From the NCBI GenBank assembly GCA_963827605.1, contig CAWHBK010000002.1, positions 186,001 to 250,000 of the forward strand: 64,000 nt of DNA, given 5' to 3'. The position numbers and the translations under genes are program-made. Under the pieces are notes generated by a model, which saw nothing but the letters and a program-made list of their open reading frames with translations, was not told the origin of the DNA and ran no database searches. This document shows, in pieces, positions 46,082 through 54,817 of the stretch; the stretch's first letter is position 1, and every line of letters begins with the position of its first letter. The stretch is from DSYU01 sp963827605. Lineage in GTDB: Bacteria; Chloroflexota; Anaerolineae; Anaerolineales; Anaerolineaceae.

Positions 46082-46215
46082 TCACCCTCCCCATCCTGGA
46101 TGAAATTTCATCCACGTTGAGTATAGAGCGCGGAGGCGATTCGCGGCATACCCCCAGGGCAGGGATAGCGCTGGTCGTTCAGGAAGTCTTTTCCCTGTCC
46201 GGTCGGATAGCGAGA

Positions 46216-46268
46216 ATTTGTTCGATGAAAAAAAGCGCCCCATGGCGCTTTTTTATCATCGAACAAAT
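46216..46268. terminator. Terminator with extended stem
   Basis: Inner stem AAAAAAGCGCC/GGCGCTTTTTT with loop CCAT; outer arms ATTTGTTCGATGA (from 46216) and TCATCGAACAAAT (to 46268). It lies just past the end of the NarL-type regulator gene and works in either orientation. Confidence 0.85.
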
Positions 46269-46324
46269 ATGTTTCAGGCATCCCTGCCCAGGTCTTCCCG
46301 CGCCTGGAACACGGCGGCGGTATT

Positions 46325-46963
46325 CTACTCCACCAGATGCTGCTGCAGCGCCATGGTCACGGCCTCCACGCGGCTTTCCACGCCCAGCTTCAGAAAGATA
46401 TTACTGATGTGGAACTTAACCGTCCCCAGGCTGATAAACAGCTTCTCGGCAATCGCATTATTATTCATGCCCTTGACCATCAGGCACAGTACCTCGCGCT
46501 CGCGTTCGGTCAGCTCATTGGCCGGCGAAGCGCGGATGACGGATTGGGCCAGCACTTCAGTGGCCTCCGGGGAAAGCGTCATTTTGCCCACCTTTGCGGC
46601 GCGCACCGCCCGGGCCAGCTCGGCGGCAGTCACGTTTTTTAACAAATAGCCAATCGCTCCGGCTTGCAGCGCGCCCTGCACCAGGTTTTCCTCGCGGAAG
46701 CTGGTCAGCGCGATCACCTGGATGGCCGGATAGCGCTGGCGGATCTGGCGGATCGCCGCCACCCCGCCCATGCCCGGCATCATCAGGTCCATTAAGATCA
46801 CATCCGGCTGGTATAACCCGCATAACTGCACCGCTTCTTCGCCACTCTCCGCCTCGGTGACCAGTTCCAGGTCCTGATTAACCATAATAAACTTGCCCAA
46901 CCCGCTGCGGACCACAGAATGATCATCCACAATCATTACCCGGATCGTACTCTCTTCGGTCAT
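46325..46963 (-). CDS. NarL/FixJ-family response regulator
   Basis: 212 residues. Receiver (IRVMIVDDHSVVRSGLGKFI, phospho-Asp in PDVILMDLMMPGMGG, Lys in IGYLLKNVTAAEL) plus LuxR-type HTH (LTEREREVLCLMVKGMNNNA, then FISLGTVKFHISNIFLKLGV). Its ATG overlaps the kinase stop by 4 bp, so it is the cognate regulator of the giant sensor kinase. Confidence 0.95.
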   Translation of the reverse strand: MTEESTIRVMIVDDHSVVRSGLGKFIMVNQDLELVTEAESGEEAVQLCGLYQPDVILMDLMMPGMGGVAAIRQIRQRYPAIQVIALTSFREENLVQGALQAGAIGYLLKNVTAAELARAVRAAKVGKMTLSPEATEVLAQSVIRASPANELTEREREVLCLMVKGMNNNAIAEKLFISLGTVKFHISNIFLKLGVESRVEAVTMALQQHLVE

Positions 46964-49900
46964 ACCAACTCCTTTACTTTTATCTCATTCCAGGACACTT
47001 CCACCAATGTCCCTTTACCCGCAGCGCTGAGGATGGTGAGATCCGCGCCGATCCCTTCCGCCCGCTCGCGCATGATGCGCATGCCCATGCTGGTTGGGCG
47101 GACTGTCGCCGGATCAAAGCCCGCGCCGTTATCCCGGATGGAGAGCAGCAGGCCGGCCGGGCTCATTTGCAGGTCCACGCAAACCGAACTGGCCCTGGCA
47201 TATTTGACGATGTTATTCAGCGTTTCTTGCGCGATGCGGTACAGCGCCACCTGCACGTCCGGCGGCAGGCTGCGCTGCCCGCTAACGTGCAGCTCCACCG
47301 GCACCCGCGACCGCCCAACCACGGCCTCGGTAAGCTGGCGCAGCAGGTCTTCATAGCGCGCCTGGGTGAGCGCGGCCGGGCGCAGCTCCAGCAGTAAGGT
47401 GCGCATTTCCGCCAGCGCGCCGCGGGTAAGCTGGCGCAAATCTTCCGTGCTTTTACGCGCTTCGTCCTGGTTCATCTTCCACAGGTCCGGCAGCACCTCG
47501 GCTGTCAGGCTGGCCGAAAAGAGCGTCTGCGTGACCGCGTCGTGCAGGTCGCGCGCCAGCCGGCTGCGTTCCACCGCAACCGCGTCTTCGGCGGCCTTAT
47601 GCGCTAGCGCGGCTTCCACTTTCTCGCGCTGCACGATCTCCTGGTGCAGGCGCTCGTTGGTCTGGCGCAGGGTGGTGGTGCGCTGCTGGACCAGTTCTTC
47701 CAGGCGGCGGTTCTGCATACGCACGTTTTCCAGGTAAGCGCTCACGCCCAGCGCGATGATCAGCGCCAGAACCAACCCAACACTGGCGCGGAACCAGCCT
47801 TCCTCCCAGAATGGTGAGGCCACGAATATGGGGATGGCGACCGCCGCCTCGTTCCATACCCCATCGTTATTTGAACCCCGCAGGCGGAACACATAATTTC
47901 CGCCCGGCAGGTTGGTGTAGCTGGCATAGCGGCCAATATCCGCCTTCACCCAATCTTTGTCAATCCCCTCCAGTTTATACAGCAGCTGGTTTTTCTGCGG
48001 GATATGATAGTCGAGGGCCACAAATTCGAAGGTGATGAAATCTTGCTGGTACGACAGCCGGATGGGCGTATTCCCCGAAAAATCGACCAGCGCCGGTTCG
48101 TTATAAATGCGGAAGCCCGTGATTGCCACCGGGGGTGGAAATGGGTTATCCTGGATCTCCTGCGGTTTGAAGGCGCTCAATCCACTGACGCCGCCGAAAT
48201 ACATGGTTCCGTCGCGGGTGCGCAGGCAGGAGCGGGGGCGAAATTCTCTGCCCTGCAGGCCATCGCGCATGTCAAACGTACGGAACTTCTCCTGCAGCGG
48301 ATCAAAGCGGGAGATGCCAGCATTGGTGCTGACCCACAAACGGTACTGGTCATCTGCTAGTATGCAATAAACATTATTGCTGACCAGCCCGTCTTCCATG
48401 CGGTAATGCTGAAACGCCTGCGTTTTTGCGTCCAGGCGGTCGAGGCCGTGCCCAGTAGCAAGCCACAGATCCTCCATTTTATCCATGGTGATAAACAGGA
48501 TGGTGTTATCTCCCAGGCTTTCGGACACATCCGGGTTATTGTGATACCAGGTGTATTCCACGCTGCTGCCGGATACCGTTGCGAGGTCCAGCCGGAACAG
48601 CCCTTTGCCCTGCGTCCCGAACCAAAGGTTCTTCGAACGATCCAGATAAATGGCCGTGCCGGGCCCCGCTTCTGGAATATCCATATGGATAAAGCGTTTA
48701 TTTTGGCGGTCGAACCAGTCCAGGCCGTTTTGGGTACTCAACCACAGCCTCCCGTCGGCATCCTCCGCCAGATCGCTCACCTGGTCGGAGGAAAGGCTGT
48801 CCGGGTCTTGCGGATCGTGATAATAATAGACAAAACTGCCAATAGCGGGGTCGAACTGCGCCAACCCGGCCAGAGTGCCTGCCCAAATGGATCCGTCGCG
48901 GTCTTCGAGCAGGGCGTTGTAACTGTTGGCCCGTTCGTGCAATGGGTTATCTCTCCACACCACGAAGTGGGCGAAAGACGCATCTTTTGGCTGGAAACGA
49001 TCCAGCCCGGAACCAAGCGTCCCCACCCAAACGTTACCCTGCGCGTCCTCGAGCATTGGCCCAATGGCATTCCCATTCAGGCTCAGCGGCTGACCGGGGT
49101 TGTTGCGGTACAGGTGGAAACGCTGCGCCAGGGGGTTTATTTTATTCAAGCCGCCCACCGTGGACCCAAACCACAGAATGCCGGTGCGATCCTGGAAGGC
49201 CGACCAGACGTTGTTCCCGCCCAGACTATACGGGTCATACGGATCATGCTGGTAGTGGAGAAAGCGCGGCGGACTGCTGCTCCGGTCCACGCGGTCCAAC
49301 CCACCGCCCCAGGTGCCAATCCACAGCGTCCCCGCCTTATCCAGCATCAGCGCCATTAAATCATTGGAACTCACGCTGGTGGGGTCCTCTTCATCATGTT
49401 GGAAGCGCGTCACCTGCCCGCTGCGCGTGTCCAGGCGGTTAAGCCCGCGGCCCTCCAGGTCATAGCCCCCGGTAGCCACCCACAGAAAACCGTTCGCATC
49501 CAGCGCCAGGGCGGAAATCGTATTGCTGCTCAGCGTGTTTGGATCGCTGGGGATGAACTGGTAATGGAGGGTCTTGCCGGTTTGCGGGTTGAAGCGGTCC
49601 AGCCCGCCGCCCTCATTGCCGTACCCACCCGTGCCAATCCACAGGTCGCCGGATGGGTCCGCCAAAATGGTGGAGATATAGTCACTGATCAGCGAATCCG
49701 GGCTGCCGCGATTGGGTACACCCACCGCGTTTGTAACACCGCCAGTGGTGGCACCACCTGCAGTGGTGGCACCACCTGCGGTGGTGGAATCCACCGCGCT
49801 GGTCCCGCCAATCGCAGACGCCCGGTAATGGCTGAACGCCCCGGTAGCCGGATCCAGGAGATTGATCCCGCCGCCCAGGGTGCCCACCCATAACCGCCCG

Positions 49901-50496
49901 CTGGGGTCCACATACAACGCCGTGACGGTATCATTGCTCAGGCTGGCGGGAAGAGCGGGATCATGCAGGTAGCGGGTAAACACGCCGCTGCGCGGGTCAT
50001 ACCGGTTCAGGCCACCGCCCTGGGTGCCAAACCACAGGGTACCGTCTGGGCTCTCTTGCACGCACAGAACCGTGTTATGGCTCAGGCTTTCGGGGTCAGC
50101 CGGGTCATTCCGAAAGATGCGAAAGCGGTACCCGTCATAGCGGTTCAAACCGTCCTGCGTGCCAAGCCATAGAAAGCCCTGCCGGTCTTGGAAAATAAAG
50201 AAAATGGTATCCTGCGAAAGCCCGTCCTGACTGGTAAAGTGCTCGAAGCGCAGCGCCTCCGGCAGCAGGGTCACATCCACCTGAGCCAATCCTATTTGAG
50301 CCGGCTCTATTTGAGGCGCCGGCTCTATTCGAGGCGCCGGCTCCACCGGGGAAGATTCCGCGCGGGCAGCCGGCTGGCTGTCCCACTCCGGCTCTCCAAC
50401 CAGCCAGCGGCCTGGGAACAGCAAAAACAGCGCGGCCATCACCAGTCCAGGAGCCGGTCCGGTCAAAAAACGACAAAGTTTTCCCAGGGTTCGCAT
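46960..50496 (-). CDS. Reg_prop beta-propeller sensor histidine kinase
   Basis: 1178 residues from ATG 50496. An N-terminal signal/anchor segment and a Pro-Glu-Ile repeat (IEPAPQIEPAQIG) precede about 14 Reg_prop blades (typical: SPDGTLWFGTQGGGLNRYDP, DPSGRLWVGTLGGGINLLDP). Next are a Y_Y_Y domain (IRLSYQQDFITFEFVALDYH, YTNLPGGNYVFRLRGSNNDG), one membrane helix (VGLVLALIIALGVSAYLENV), HisKA_3 (RSRLARDLHDAVTQTLFSAS) and HATPase (IAQETLNNIVKYARASSVCV, SIRDNGAGF). This is a hybrid-free two-component sensor, like those that bind glycans in other phyla. The ligand is unknown. Confidence 0.95.
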   Translation of the reverse strand: MRTLGKLCRFLTGPAPGLVMAALFLLFPGRWLVGEPEWDSQPAARAESSPVEPAPRIEPAPQIEPAQIGLAQVDVTLLPEALRFEHFTSQDGLSQDTIFFIFQDRQGFLWLGTQDGLNRYDGYRFRIFRNDPADPESLSHNTVLCVQESPDGTLWFGTQGGGLNRYDPRSGVFTRYLHDPALPASLSNDTVTALYVDPSGRLWVGTLGGGINLLDPATGAFSHYRASAIGGTSAVDSTTAGGATTAGGATTGGVTNAVGVPNRGSPDSLISDYISTILADPSGDLWIGTGGYGNEGGGLDRFNPQTGKTLHYQFIPSDPNTLSSNTISALALDANGFLWVATGGYDLEGRGLNRLDTRSGQVTRFQHDEEDPTSVSSNDLMALMLDKAGTLWIGTWGGGLDRVDRSSSPPRFLHYQHDPYDPYSLGGNNVWSAFQDRTGILWFGSTVGGLNKINPLAQRFHLYRNNPGQPLSLNGNAIGPMLEDAQGNVWVGTLGSGLDRFQPKDASFAHFVVWRDNPLHERANSYNALLEDRDGSIWAGTLAGLAQFDPAIGSFVYYYHDPQDPDSLSSDQVSDLAEDADGRLWLSTQNGLDWFDRQNKRFIHMDIPEAGPGTAIYLDRSKNLWFGTQGKGLFRLDLATVSGSSVEYTWYHNNPDVSESLGDNTILFITMDKMEDLWLATGHGLDRLDAKTQAFQHYRMEDGLVSNNVYCILADDQYRLWVSTNAGISRFDPLQEKFRTFDMRDGLQGREFRPRSCLRTRDGTMYFGGVSGLSAFKPQEIQDNPFPPPVAITGFRIYNEPALVDFSGNTPIRLSYQQDFITFEFVALDYHIPQKNQLLYKLEGIDKDWVKADIGRYASYTNLPGGNYVFRLRGSNNDGVWNEAAVAIPIFVASPFWEEGWFRASVGLVLALIIALGVSAYLENVRMQNRRLEELVQQRTTTLRQTNERLHQEIVQREKVEAALAHKAAEDAVAVERSRLARDLHDAVTQTLFSASLTAEVLPDLWKMNQDEARKSTEDLRQLTRGALAEMRTLLLELRPAALTQARYEDLLRQLTEAVVGRSRVPVELHVSGQRSLPPDVQVALYRIAQETLNNIVKYARASSVCVDLQMSPAGLLLSIRDNGAGFDPATVRPTSMGMRIMRERAEGIGADLTILSAAGKGTLVEVSWNEIKVKELV
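49743..49796. repeat. 18-bp in-frame tandem repeat inside the sensor kinase
   Basis: CAGTGGTGGCACCACCTG occurs twice in perfect tandem (49743-49760, 49761-49778), with a third diverged copy to 49796. On the minus strand it encodes AGGATT-type hexapeptides inserted between two propeller blades. The unit is internally palindromic (GGTGGCACCACC). Confidence 0.75.
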
Positions 50497-50632
50497 ACCA
50501 GCCAATCACAGCAAATGTAACGCGATTGCGGATGGTAAAATTCTACCACTTTGGCGCAAAAAGAAGCAGTCAATTTGCGGACTGGTCTCAAGCGGGCATT
50601 CGCTTTTGCCCTTGGGGGATCGTCTCCGGCTG

Positions 50633-51604
50633 CTATTCCTGCAGGAAAATGATCTTCACCTTGCTTCCACCCGCCGCGAGCGCCTCGATTTGGATTTCCA
50701 CCCCCTCGCTTTCACGCTGGTAGCTCAAAACCGTCGCGCTTTCCGTTTGCTGGATGGGATCTTTCTCGGTCCAGTTCCCTTGCGGCAGTTGGGTCTGATA
50801 AAAAGCGCGTATTTCCTCAGTCCCAGCCGGGCTTTCAAAAGAAGCCAGCCCTGGCAGGCGCACGAACATCGTGGTCGAATGGGGCAGCGGGATACTGATC
50901 TCGCAGCCTTTCACCGCTTCAATTTCAGCCACGTCCAGCGCGGCTGCTTCGTACTGCGCGGTCAGCTTTCCGGCGCCTTTGCCAAAGAATGGATCTGACC
51001 CAGTCGCCTGCATGTTAAAGCGCAGCAGTCCATGGCTGGCTTTATCCTGCCATACGTCCACCTGGGCTTCATTCCATTTCCAGGCGGAAGGCGCGCTTCC
51101 GGAATAATGCAGGCTCGGGATTCCCGCGATGTTTTCCTCACCGGCATATTGCATCAAGTTGGCGAGATCCTGCGGTGGCATCAGCGTTTCGGGATAGAGC
51201 AGCGTGGGGTCCATGCCCTGGTTATTGGGAAACTGCACGCATTCCTCATCCGTGCCTGGGCCAATCATCCAGCTCGTCTTGCCGTCCGTCACCATACGCA
51301 CGTCGCCGGGGTTAGCGGATTTTTCAATGCCTTCGATATGCAGGTTGACTTCCCGCAGCGCCGCCGACTTGCGCGTTTGCAGCTGGTACTTCCAGCTGTT
51401 ATCTCCAACAAACTGCACCACGAATTTAGAAGAATAACTGCCGAAGGTATCCCGGTTGAGTCCGGTCAGTTCCGCCGACCCGGCCTGTTCGGGTTTGGAT
51501 GGTTTCGCGTTCTGCGATTTGGATGGATTGACAGACGCGGTCGAACAGGCAGTGGCTGCGAGCAGGATCAACAGGAGAGCGAAAGATATTATTTGCTTTT
51601 TCAT
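50633..51604 (-). CDS. Lipoprotein, LolA/LppX-like fold possible
   Basis: 323 residues from ATG 51604 (GGGAG upstream). Signal peptide with lipobox AATAC. A beta-rich central region (YSSKFVVQFVGDNSWKYQLQ, DVWQDKASHGLLRFNMQATG) resembles LolA/LppX-like lipid-binding lipoproteins. It is followed by a domain with ESPAGTEEIRAFYQTQLPQG. Function not established. It is upstream of, and divergent from, the acidic secreted protein. Confidence 0.65.
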   Translation of the reverse strand: MKKQIISFALLLILLAATACSTASVNPSKSQNAKPSKPEQAGSAELTGLNRDTFGSYSSKFVVQFVGDNSWKYQLQTRKSAALREVNLHIEGIEKSANPGDVRMVTDGKTSWMIGPGTDEECVQFPNNQGMDPTLLYPETLMPPQDLANLMQYAGEENIAGIPSLHYSGSAPSAWKWNEAQVDVWQDKASHGLLRFNMQATGSDPFFGKGAGKLTAQYEAAALDVAEIEAVKGCEISIPLPHSTTMFVRLPGLASFESPAGTEEIRAFYQTQLPQGNWTEKDPIQQTESATVLSYQRESEGVEIQIEALAAGGSKVKIIFLQE

Positions 51605-51748
51605 CATATTCTCCCGAATTATCAGTAACATTTTCGTAAATTATTAGTTATTAAATTATAAGGGAAAAACGCGAACGGAAAAGCACCTTACAATTTTATA
51701 GGCGAGTAGTTGTATTTCCTAACCAATTTCTTACCAGCGCGACTCTTT

Positions 51749-51778
51749 TTGACCCCCTGATACGTTATCCCCTATAGA
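51749..51778 (+). promoter_or_regulatory. Candidate promoter of the acidic secreted protein
   Basis: TTGACC (51749-51754), 18 nt, TATAGA (51773-51778), about 90 bases before the ATG at 51871. Confidence 0.5.
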
Positions 51779-51870
51779 ACGCTTACCGTTCGGAATGGAT
51801 GCCCCCTGATCATCCATTTGCAAAGCCCAAAAACTTCAAACAGATTAGAAAGATCCTAAAGGAGTGAACC

Positions 51871-52575
51871 ATGACACGGAAAACGTTAGCGATTTTAGCA
51901 ATTTTGGGGATGCTCTTGATTTCGACGTTTGGCACGGTTGCCGCCCAGGAAGGCACAGGGACTGACCCGGTCGATGAACCCACAACGGAATCACCCTTCT
52001 TGACCCACCCGATCGTCAAACTGCTGGGCGCCTACTTTGGTCGCGACACGGGCGTCACCGAACCTGTGGATCCGGCAGACCCGCCCGTGGATGACCCGCT
52101 GGATGATCCCGCGGACCCGACTGACCCAACCGAACCCGTTGAAACCCCGGTCACCCCTGAAACGGTCGCCGCGGAAATTGCCACCTACCACGAAGATGGC
52201 ATGGGGTTTGGCGTGCTGGTAAAGTTGTATGCCATGGCCGAGGCTTCCCGGGACGCTTGCGCGGCCCAGGCTGAAGACGAAGCCGCGGTCCCCGCCGAAG
52301 GTGAAGGCGAAACTGAGGAATGCACCCCCCTGTTGGTCGATGATCTCGTCACCGAGTTCAAGTCAGGCTCGGGGATGGGCACGCTGTTCAAGGAATACGG
52401 CAAGCCGGCCCTGCTGGGGGTTGGTCACGTCAAGAAGGCCTTGAAAGCCCACGAGCAGGAACTGGAAGATGGTCAGGACCTGGACGAACCAGTCGTGACA
52501 GACGGCGTCGAGAAAGGCAAGCCGGAAAAGGCTGCCAAACCCGTGAAGCCAGCCAAAGACAAGAAAAATAAGTAG
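51871..52575 (+). CDS. Secreted acidic Pro/Asp-rich protein
   Basis: 234 residues from ATG 51871 (AAAGGAG upstream). A cleavable signal peptide (LAILGMLLISTFGTVAAQEG) is followed by a Pro-Asp-rich linker (DPADPPVDDPLDDPADPTDP). A middle domain has two GMG segments, GMGFGVLVKLYAMAEASRD and GSGMGTLFKEYGKPALLGVG, which look like two copies of one short motif. The tail is Lys/Pro-rich. Not recognised as a characterised family. It has its own promoter and a strong terminator. Confidence 0.75.
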   Translation: MTRKTLAILAILGMLLISTFGTVAAQEGTGTDPVDEPTTESPFLTHPIVKLLGAYFGRDTGVTEPVDPADPPVDDPLDDPADPTDPTEPVETPVTPETVAAEIATYHEDGMGFGVLVKLYAMAEASRDACAAQAEDEAAVPAEGEGETEECTPLLVDDLVTEFKSGSGMGTLFKEYGKPALLGVGHVKKALKAHEQELEDGQDLDEPVVTDGVEKGKPEKAAKPVKPAKDKKNK

Positions 52576-52601
52576 CTGCCGGGTTTCGAATTAATCGATA
52601 T

Positions 52602-52643
52602 GTGGGTGATGGGGCGCGAAAGCGCCCCATCACCCACTTTTTT
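52602..52643 (+). terminator. Strong Rho-independent terminator
   Basis: GTGGGTGATGGGGCGC (52602-52617), loop GAAA, GCGCCCCATCACCCAC (52622-52637), then six T. Perfect 16-bp stem. Confidence 0.95.
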
Positions 52644-52668
52644 ATCCTTATTCAGTCGCCTTCGTGCG

Positions 52669-53397
52669 CTACTCCTCCAGCAGGCTGGCAGCGATGGATT
52701 CGAAGACCAGCAGGCTTTCGGTACGGTCCAGAGCGCTGACGATCACCCTGCGGCCGTGGATGGCGGTGACCATTTCGACCTGCTGCCCTTCTGGCAATGA
52801 CAGGTACAGGCAAGTCGCTTTGCCCCCACCGGGCAGGTCAATTTCCTCCTCAGCGGCAACGGTGACGGCTGGATTGGATGCAGCGTATTCGGCTTTGCGC
52901 TGCTCGACGGCCTGTGGGTAAGTCAAAGCGGCTCCGGCGCCAGAAACGGCGCCATTGGCGACAATCACAATCAACGGAACATCCTCGCGCGGCAGTTGGC
53001 CGCCCAACTCGGGCGAAGTGTCCAGCGCCTGTTGGCTCAGCGAAATAATGTACTGCGGCGCGCCTTCTTTGCTCGCGTCGGGCGGGGAATTAATGAACCA
53101 GCCGGCCGGGTAATCAAACGCCAGCCCGGCATAAGCATCCTCGAAATGGCGGGTAAGAGGCTGCCCGCTCTGTTCGGGGGATGCCGTCGTTGCGGCAGTG
53201 ACTGCTGCCGTTGTTACAGCAGCGGCCGTTGCTACAGCAGCGGGCTGCGTGCCTGCAGGCAGCGTTGCGGTGGGTTGGGAGGGAACGACCACTACCACGG
53301 TAACACGCGGGGGCGCGATTGGAGTCGCCTGCCCTACAGGCAAGGCGCAGGACGGAAGCAGCAAGAGAAGAATGAGAGAGAATAGAATACGCTTCAT
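52669..53397 (-). CDS. Lipoprotein with PsbP-like domain
   Basis: 242 residues. Lipobox LLPSC, then an Ala/Thr-rich linker. A C-terminal domain resembles the PsbP/Mog1 fold (FEDAYAGLAFDYPAGWFINS, QVEMVTAIHGRRVIVSALDR). Anchored outside the membrane. Function unknown. Confidence 0.7.
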   Translation of the reverse strand: MKRILFSLILLLLLPSCALPVGQATPIAPPRVTVVVVVPSQPTATLPAGTQPAAVATAAAVTTAAVTAATTASPEQSGQPLTRHFEDAYAGLAFDYPAGWFINSPPDASKEGAPQYIISLSQQALDTSPELGGQLPREDVPLIVIVANGAVSGAGAALTYPQAVEQRKAEYAASNPAVTVAAEEEIDLPGGGKATCLYLSLPEGQQVEMVTAIHGRRVIVSALDRTESLLVFESIAASLLEE

Positions 53398-53477
53398 TAT
53401 GGGTCTCCAGAGACCATCATTTTAGCCTATTCCGCTGCATCCGTTGAGTCTGGGTGATCTACTCTCCCGACCAGGTT

Positions 53478-54482
53478 TTATTCCACCTCCACCGGGCGGC
53501 CTTCATCCAGCGAGCGGGTGGCCGCGATGCCAATAGCAGTCGCCTGGCGCGCATCCTGCCCGTTGACCTTCGGGGAGCGGTCTTCCAGGATACAGGCAAC
53601 AAAGTCGCGGATTTCGGCGGCGTAGGCGGAGCCAAAGCGCTCCATGAAATACGGGATGGTGTCGTGCGTCACGCCTGCGCGGGTCATCACCAGCGTGGGC
53701 GTTTGCTGCAGCGAGCCGATCAGCAGGCCGCCCTCCGAGCCAAGCACCTCGCTGCGGATATCGTAACCGTAGACCGCATTGCGGCTTAGATCGATGCTGC
53801 CGATCCCGCCGCTGGCAAACTTGAGATTAATCATGGCATTGTCGATGTCTCCCACCTCGTTCAGCTCGGGGTACACCAGGCAGCCGCCTTCGCTGGACAC
53901 GCGGTTAACCTCGCTGCCCATCAACCAGCGGGCCGCGTCGAAGTCGTGTACGCCCATGTCCATGATCATGCCGCCGCTGTTCTCCCGGCGGGCGAACTCC
54001 AGGCTGGTACGCTTCGGGTCGCGCCCGGTGGAACGAAACATGACCGGCACACCGATCTCTCCGGCGTCGATCTTCTGTCTGGCCAGCACATAGGCCGGGT
54101 CGAAGTGGCGCATAAAGCCCACCTGCAGCTTCACTCCCGCCGCATTCACCGCCGCGATCGCCGCGTCGCACAGATCCAGCGTTTGCGCCAGGGGCTTCTC
54201 GCTAAAAATATGCTTCCCCGCCGCCGCCGCGGCCTGGATCACTTCCACGTGCGTCGCGGTCGGCGTGACCACCACAACCGCCTGGATGTCGTCGCGCTCC
54301 AGCAGTTGGTGATAATCGCTAAACGCGTGCCGAACCCCAAAACGGTCCGCCACTTCCTGGCTGGTGCGCGGGTCGATGTCCGCCACCGCCACCAGGTCCG
54401 CCTCGGGTACGTTGAAAGCCAGGGTATGGGCAAACACCTTGCCCATGCGTCCCGCGCCAATTAAACCTATGCGAATGCTCAT
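53478..54482 (-). CDS. Gfo/Idh/MocA-family dehydrogenase (inositol 2-dehydrogenase-like)
   Basis: 334 residues. Rossmann start IRIGLIGAGRMGKVFAHTLA, EKP motif (HIFSEKPLAQTLDLCDAAIA), catalytic-type MGVHDFDAARWLMG, and the C-terminal beta-sheet domain. The closest functional guess is myo-inositol 2-dehydrogenase or a related sugar/polyol oxidoreductase. No other inositol genes are adjacent, so the substrate is open. Confidence 0.92.
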   Translation of the reverse strand: MSIRIGLIGAGRMGKVFAHTLAFNVPEADLVAVADIDPRTSQEVADRFGVRHAFSDYHQLLERDDIQAVVVVTPTATHVEVIQAAAAAGKHIFSEKPLAQTLDLCDAAIAAVNAAGVKLQVGFMRHFDPAYVLARQKIDAGEIGVPVMFRSTGRDPKRTSLEFARRENSGGMIMDMGVHDFDAARWLMGSEVNRVSSEGGCLVYPELNEVGDIDNAMINLKFASGGIGSIDLSRNAVYGYDIRSEVLGSEGGLLIGSLQQTPTLVMTRAGVTHDTIPYFMERFGSAYAAEIRDFVACILEDRSPKVNGQDARQATAIGIAATRSLDEGRPVEVE

Positions 54483-54650
54483 TGAAGACTCCTATGGAAA
54501 TGGGTCATTGATTATCTCTTGCCAAAGAATAGCCGGATAGGGATAGTATAGTTGAGATTGTTCCAGCCACCCCACAATTTCTACGATATGTTGAATTGCT
54601 TCTTTCCCCGGCGCCTCTACTCCACGAAAAAGATTAGGAATAGAGCTGAA

Positions 54651-54777
54651 TATGCACATTCGTGCATAGGGTGTCATTTATATCGTGATTTATGGCGTAA
54701 AAAACAGGTTTTGCGCCCATTTTACAGGACAACGCGTGCACATATTGACAGGTTGTTTTTTTCCCGCAGTATGTGCA
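54651..54777 (+). promoter_or_regulatory. Promoter and repeated TGCACAT-type operator
   Basis: The gap 54483-54817 contains the palindrome TATGCAC-ATTC-GTGCATA (54651-54668) and a wider inverted pair TGCACATA (54737-54744) / TATGTGCA (54770-54777). Between the latter lies TTGACA (54745-54750). The second arm overlaps the likely -10 region 17-19 nt downstream. Repeated sites over a promoter suggest control by one regulator, perhaps the winged-helix protein encoded next. Confidence 0.6.
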
Positions 54778-54817
54778 TGATATACCGGATTGCATTTCCA
54801 TCCAATAGGAGCGGTCA

